Shown in pieces: positions 30,157-32,133 of a stretch of DNA of 32,133 nucleotides. Source of the DNA: Planctomycetota bacterium (GTDB lineage Bacteria > Planctomycetota > J058 > JAJDCQ01). Each line of letters starts with the position of its first letter. The first letter of the stretch is position 1. Location: NCBI GenBank assembly GCA_029260755.1, contig JAJDCQ010000199.1, positions 1 through 32,133 on the forward strand, given 5' to 3'. A program made the position numbers and the translations under genes. Under the pieces are notes generated by a model. That model did no database searches. It saw nothing but the letters and a program-made list of their open reading frames with translations, and was not told the DNA's origin.

Positions 30157-30891
30157 TCAGCCGGCGACGGTGAACTTCGCCTTCTGCGGATCCGGCGTCT
30201 TGCCCGACTTCTCGATCTCCTGGATCTTCGGCCAGTCGAGCGTCCAGCGGGCGTCGTTGCCCTCGGTCGCGTCGGCGTTGCTGTCGGTCGGGACGCTCGG
30301 GAACGTGACGCGGAACTCGACCTTGAGGTCCTTCATCATCCCCTCGAGCATGGCCTTCATCTGCGCGGCCATCGGGTCTTCCTCGCCGCCCTCGTCCATG
30401 CCATCGCCGCCCTCGCCGCCCGGCGTCTCCGGCTTGAACTCGTCGGCGGTGCCGGCGCGCTCGTAGGTGTAGCTGCCGTCCTCGTTCTTGGTGACCTTGA
30501 GGTTCTCGAACATGAAGCGGGGCTCCTCGCCGGGCTCGCGCTTGTCGGCCGGCTTGAGCGCGGTCATGTCGAGCTTGCGGAGCTTCTCGACGTGATCGAA
30601 GTCGAACGCGAAGACGATCAGCTTCGTGCCATCCGCGTCCTCGAAGCCAAACTTGGTGAGGCGTACGCCCTCGGGGCAGTTCTTCTTGGCCTCCTCGACC
30701 TCCGCCTCGGACGGAGGGGGCGCCTGCTGTATCGCGCCCGCCATCATGCCGAGGAGCTTGATCTTCACCACGACGTTCCCCGACAGGTCGTCGTTGAGGG
30801 TGAGGTGCTCCTTCATCTCCATGCAGCCGCTCATCAGGATCGCGGCGAGGAGGACGCTCAGCAGGGCGCCGAGCCGGACGAACTTCATCAT
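30157..30891 (-). CDS. Putative lipoprotein of unknown function
   Basis: 244 residues from ATG 30891 (a second ATG follows at 30888; GGAG 9 nt upstream). The signal peptide ends in lipobox LMSGC, with Cys23 the lipidated residue. The mature N-terminus (MKEHLTLNDDLSGNVVVKIKL) has the 'duplicated strand with a G' pattern seen at the start of LppM/DUF3153-type lipoproteins; this is a weak likeness. The middle is acidic and Gly-rich (TPGGEGGDGMDEGGEED) and likely disordered, next to a Met-rich helix (AAQMKAMLEGMMKDLK). The end has a WTLDWPKIQEIEKSG stretch. It should sit in the periplasm on a membrane. Function unknown. Confidence 0.85.
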   Translation of the reverse strand: MMKFVRLGALLSVLLAAILMSGCMEMKEHLTLNDDLSGNVVVKIKLLGMMAGAIQQAPPPSEAEVEEAKKNCPEGVRLTKFGFEDADGTKLIVFAFDFDHVEKLRKLDMTALKPADKREPGEEPRFMFENLKVTKNEDGSYTYERAGTADEFKPETPGGEGGDGMDEGGEEDPMAAQMKAMLEGMMKDLKVEFRVTFPSVPTDSNADATEGNDARWTLDWPKIQEIEKSGKTPDPQKAKFTVAG

Positions 30892-31104
30892 CGGTGAGAT
30901 CTCCGAATGCTGCGCGAGGTCGACGCGGCCCGACCGTCGCTGACTCGCGAGCTCTGACGGCCCGCTCTCTTCCCTTTGGAACCACCCACGAGGGAGGCGC
31001 GATCCTACGCGCCGCTCCCCCTCACCATCTACGGACCGCCCCCGGACGTGTGAGCTTCCCGAACGATGGCCTTACCTGGGCGGCGGCGGCCCGGGCGGGC
31101 GCCG

Positions 31105-31134
31105 TTGGGACGCAGCGACCGGCGAGGCTATTCT
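31105..31134 (+). promoter_or_regulatory. Possible promoter of the TPR protein gene
   Basis: TTGGGA (31105-31110), 18-bp spacer, TATTCT (31129-31134); match 4/6 and 4/6. It lies about 38 nt before the ATG in a 281-bp spacer that otherwise shows nothing I can name. Confidence 0.35.
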
Positions 31135-31172
31135 CCGATGACGACCTCCGCCGGGTCTCGATCGGAGCCACG

Positions 31173-31985
31173 ATGCGCCTGAGCCTCTCGACTCTCGCCC
31201 TCACGATCGCCTCGATCGCCCTCGCCACCGCGGCGCGGGCGGACGACGGCGACGAGCCGAAGAAGACCCCACCCACCGACGAGGGCTTCGAGGAGCGACG
31301 CACCTCGAGCGAGGGCGACGCCGATCCCGGGCTCGGGAGCGAGCACCGGGCGAGGGCGAACGTCGCGGCCGACCTGATCCGCGCCAAGCGCTTCGACGAG
31401 GCCGACGCGGTCGCCGACGAGCTCCTCGCCGAGTTCGAGAAGCTCATGACCGATCCCGACACGGTCTACGTGGTCGTCGGGGACGCGAAGCAACTCGAGG
31501 CCGTGAAGGCCCTGCACCCCGATGGGACCAAGATCGTCTGGCTCGACATAGCGCTCCGCCAGGCGCTCCAGCACAAGGCGTTCATCGCGGTCGAGCGGCG
31601 CGACGGCGAGAAGGCGCTCGACTGGCTCAACGAGCAGGTCGAGCGAGCTCCGTTCTCGGCCGAGGCCCGGTGCGAGCGAGGGTTCCTCTTCAACCGCGTC
31701 CGCCGCGCCGACCGCGCGCTGCCCGTCTACGAGGAGGCCGTCGAGCTCGCCCGCAAGTTCGAGAAGGAGCGACCCCACCTCGGGGCCGCGCTCCGCGGCG
31801 TCGGCTTCAGCCTGATCGAGCTCGGGCGCCTCGACGAGGCGCGCGCCGCGTTCCAGGAGTCCCTCCGGGCCGAACCCTACAACGAGCTTGCGATGAGCGA
31901 GCTCCGTTACATCGACGCGCTCGAGGCGAAGAAGAAGGAGGGGGAGAAGAGGAAGCTCCTCCCGCCCGAGCCCGGCGGCGACTAA
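31173..31985 (+). CDS. Secreted TPR-repeat protein
   Basis: 270 residues from ATG 31173 (GGAG 6 nt upstream); the frame is open to 30894 but with no signal or ribosome site there. A Sec signal peptide of 23 residues ends ATAARA before DDGDEP. An acidic linker is followed by helices of TPR type: ANVAADLIRAKRFDEADAVADELLAEF (about 62-88), then KAFIAVERRDGEKALDWLNEQVERAP, EARCERGFLFNRVRRADRALPVYEEAVEL, and LRGVGFSLIELGRLDEARAAFQESLRAEP as the best match. It probably scaffolds a protein complex in the periplasm. Its TAA stop is embedded in the dispersed repeat, as with the genes ending at 27384 and 27720. Confidence 0.88.
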   Translation: MRLSLSTLALTIASIALATAARADDGDEPKKTPPTDEGFEERRTSSEGDADPGLGSEHRARANVAADLIRAKRFDEADAVADELLAEFEKLMTDPDTVYVVVGDAKQLEAVKALHPDGTKIVWLDIALRQALQHKAFIAVERRDGEKALDWLNEQVERAPFSAEARCERGFLFNRVRRADRALPVYEEAVELARKFEKERPHLGAALRGVGFSLIELGRLDEARAAFQESLRAEPYNELAMSELRYIDALEAKKKEGEKRKLLPPEPGGD

Positions 31986-32057
31986 CAGTTACAGGGCATA
32001 TCAACTTCGCTCAGGTCGATGAAGAGATGGAACCACGGAGGCACGGAGGCACGGAGC
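31981..32057 (+). repeat. Stop-codon-anchored repeat, copy C
   Basis: ACTA with the TAA stop (31983-31985), then 18 nt from the stop's first base to TCAACTTCGCTCAGGT (32001-32016), then CCACGGAGGCACGGAGGCAC to 32057. It lacks the middle hairpin of copies A and B. Confidence 0.8.
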
Positions 32058-32065
32058 AGCTTCGG

Positions 32066-32133
32066 ATGATGCCCCGTCGCGGACCGATCCCGGCGCTCCT
32101 TCTCTTGGCTCCCGTCGCCTCGCGTGACCGAGA
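32066..32133 (+). CDS. Possible start of a secreted protein (cut by window end)
   Basis: From ATG 32066 (next ATG 32069) the frame reads MMPRRGPIPALLLLAPVASR, which looks like the basic and hydrophobic parts of a signal peptide, and stays open to the edge. The ATG follows the CACGGAG repeats directly, with CACGGAGC as the only ribosome-site-like stretch. Only 22 codons are visible, so this is a tentative call. Confidence 0.3.
   Translation, partial: MMPRRGPIPALLLLAPVASRDR

Overview
The window is very GC-rich (about 70% by eye) with strongly G/C-biased third codon positions. It carries three membrane-spanning Hanks-type Ser/Thr kinases, two of them joined to extracytoplasmic Ig-like and formylglycine-generating-enzyme (FGE/SUMF1)-like domains. 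It also has many two-component proteins, a fused-gamma 2-oxoacid:ferredoxin oxidoreductase (KorAB) and several secreted or lipoprotein hypotheticals. This mix best fits a chromosome of Planctomycetota. Myxococcota or another kinase-rich, high-GC Gram-negative phylum cannot be excluded from sequence alone.

Layout. (1) 1-2141: the 3' end of a membrane protein cut by the window edge, then a PQQ/beta-propeller-like cytoplasmic protein. (2) 2390-2463: tRNA-Val(UAC) on the minus strand with its own promoter. (3) 2561-8078: two paralogous kinase-TM-Ig-FGE receptors, tail to tail with 10 bp between stops. (4) 8264-9583: a lipoprotein-type alpha/beta hydrolase. (5) 9641-17743: a phosphorelay island of six genes: REC-HisKA-HATPase kinase, NtrC-type sigma-54 activator, sensorless histidine kinase, single-domain receiver, GAF histidine kinase, and a REC-PAS-HisKA-HATPase-REC-REC hybrid. 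(6) 17685-22739: a tail-anchored hypothetical, korB, korA and a twin-CBS protein, all minus strand. (7) 22912-26260: compact histidine operon hisB-hisH-hisA-hisF-hisI. (8) 26407-31985: secreted protein, non-RD Ser/Thr kinase, lipoprotein and secreted TPR protein, separated by repeat-rich intergenic DNA.

How the parts work together. The his genes are coupled by 4-base overlaps (hisH/hisA, hisA/hisF, hisF/hisI) or a 1-base gap (hisB/hisH). A sigma70-like promoter precedes them and a perfect 24-bp palindrome follows them. CBS-korA-korB looks like a second operon, with a TTGATG-N17-TATCAT promoter and a hairpin after korB. In the signalling island, the first kinase and the NtrC-type regulator overlap by ATGA, and the GAF kinase and the single receiver overlap by 25 bp, giving two likely cognate pairs. 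No sigma-54 promoter was recognised.

The most unusual signal is a dispersed repeat fused to gene 3' ends. Three genes (ending at 27384, 27720 on the minus strand, and 31985) have their stop codon inside the same element, each exactly 18 nt before a shared 16-nt block, followed by CACGGAG-rich repeats. Two copies form opposing arms in the 335-bp convergent intergenic region, with compensated changes in predicted hairpins. A second repeat family (112-bp direct repeat with a 23-bp perfect inverted repeat) lies at 29700-30059. No CRISPR array, insertion sequence, rRNA or phage gene was recognised.
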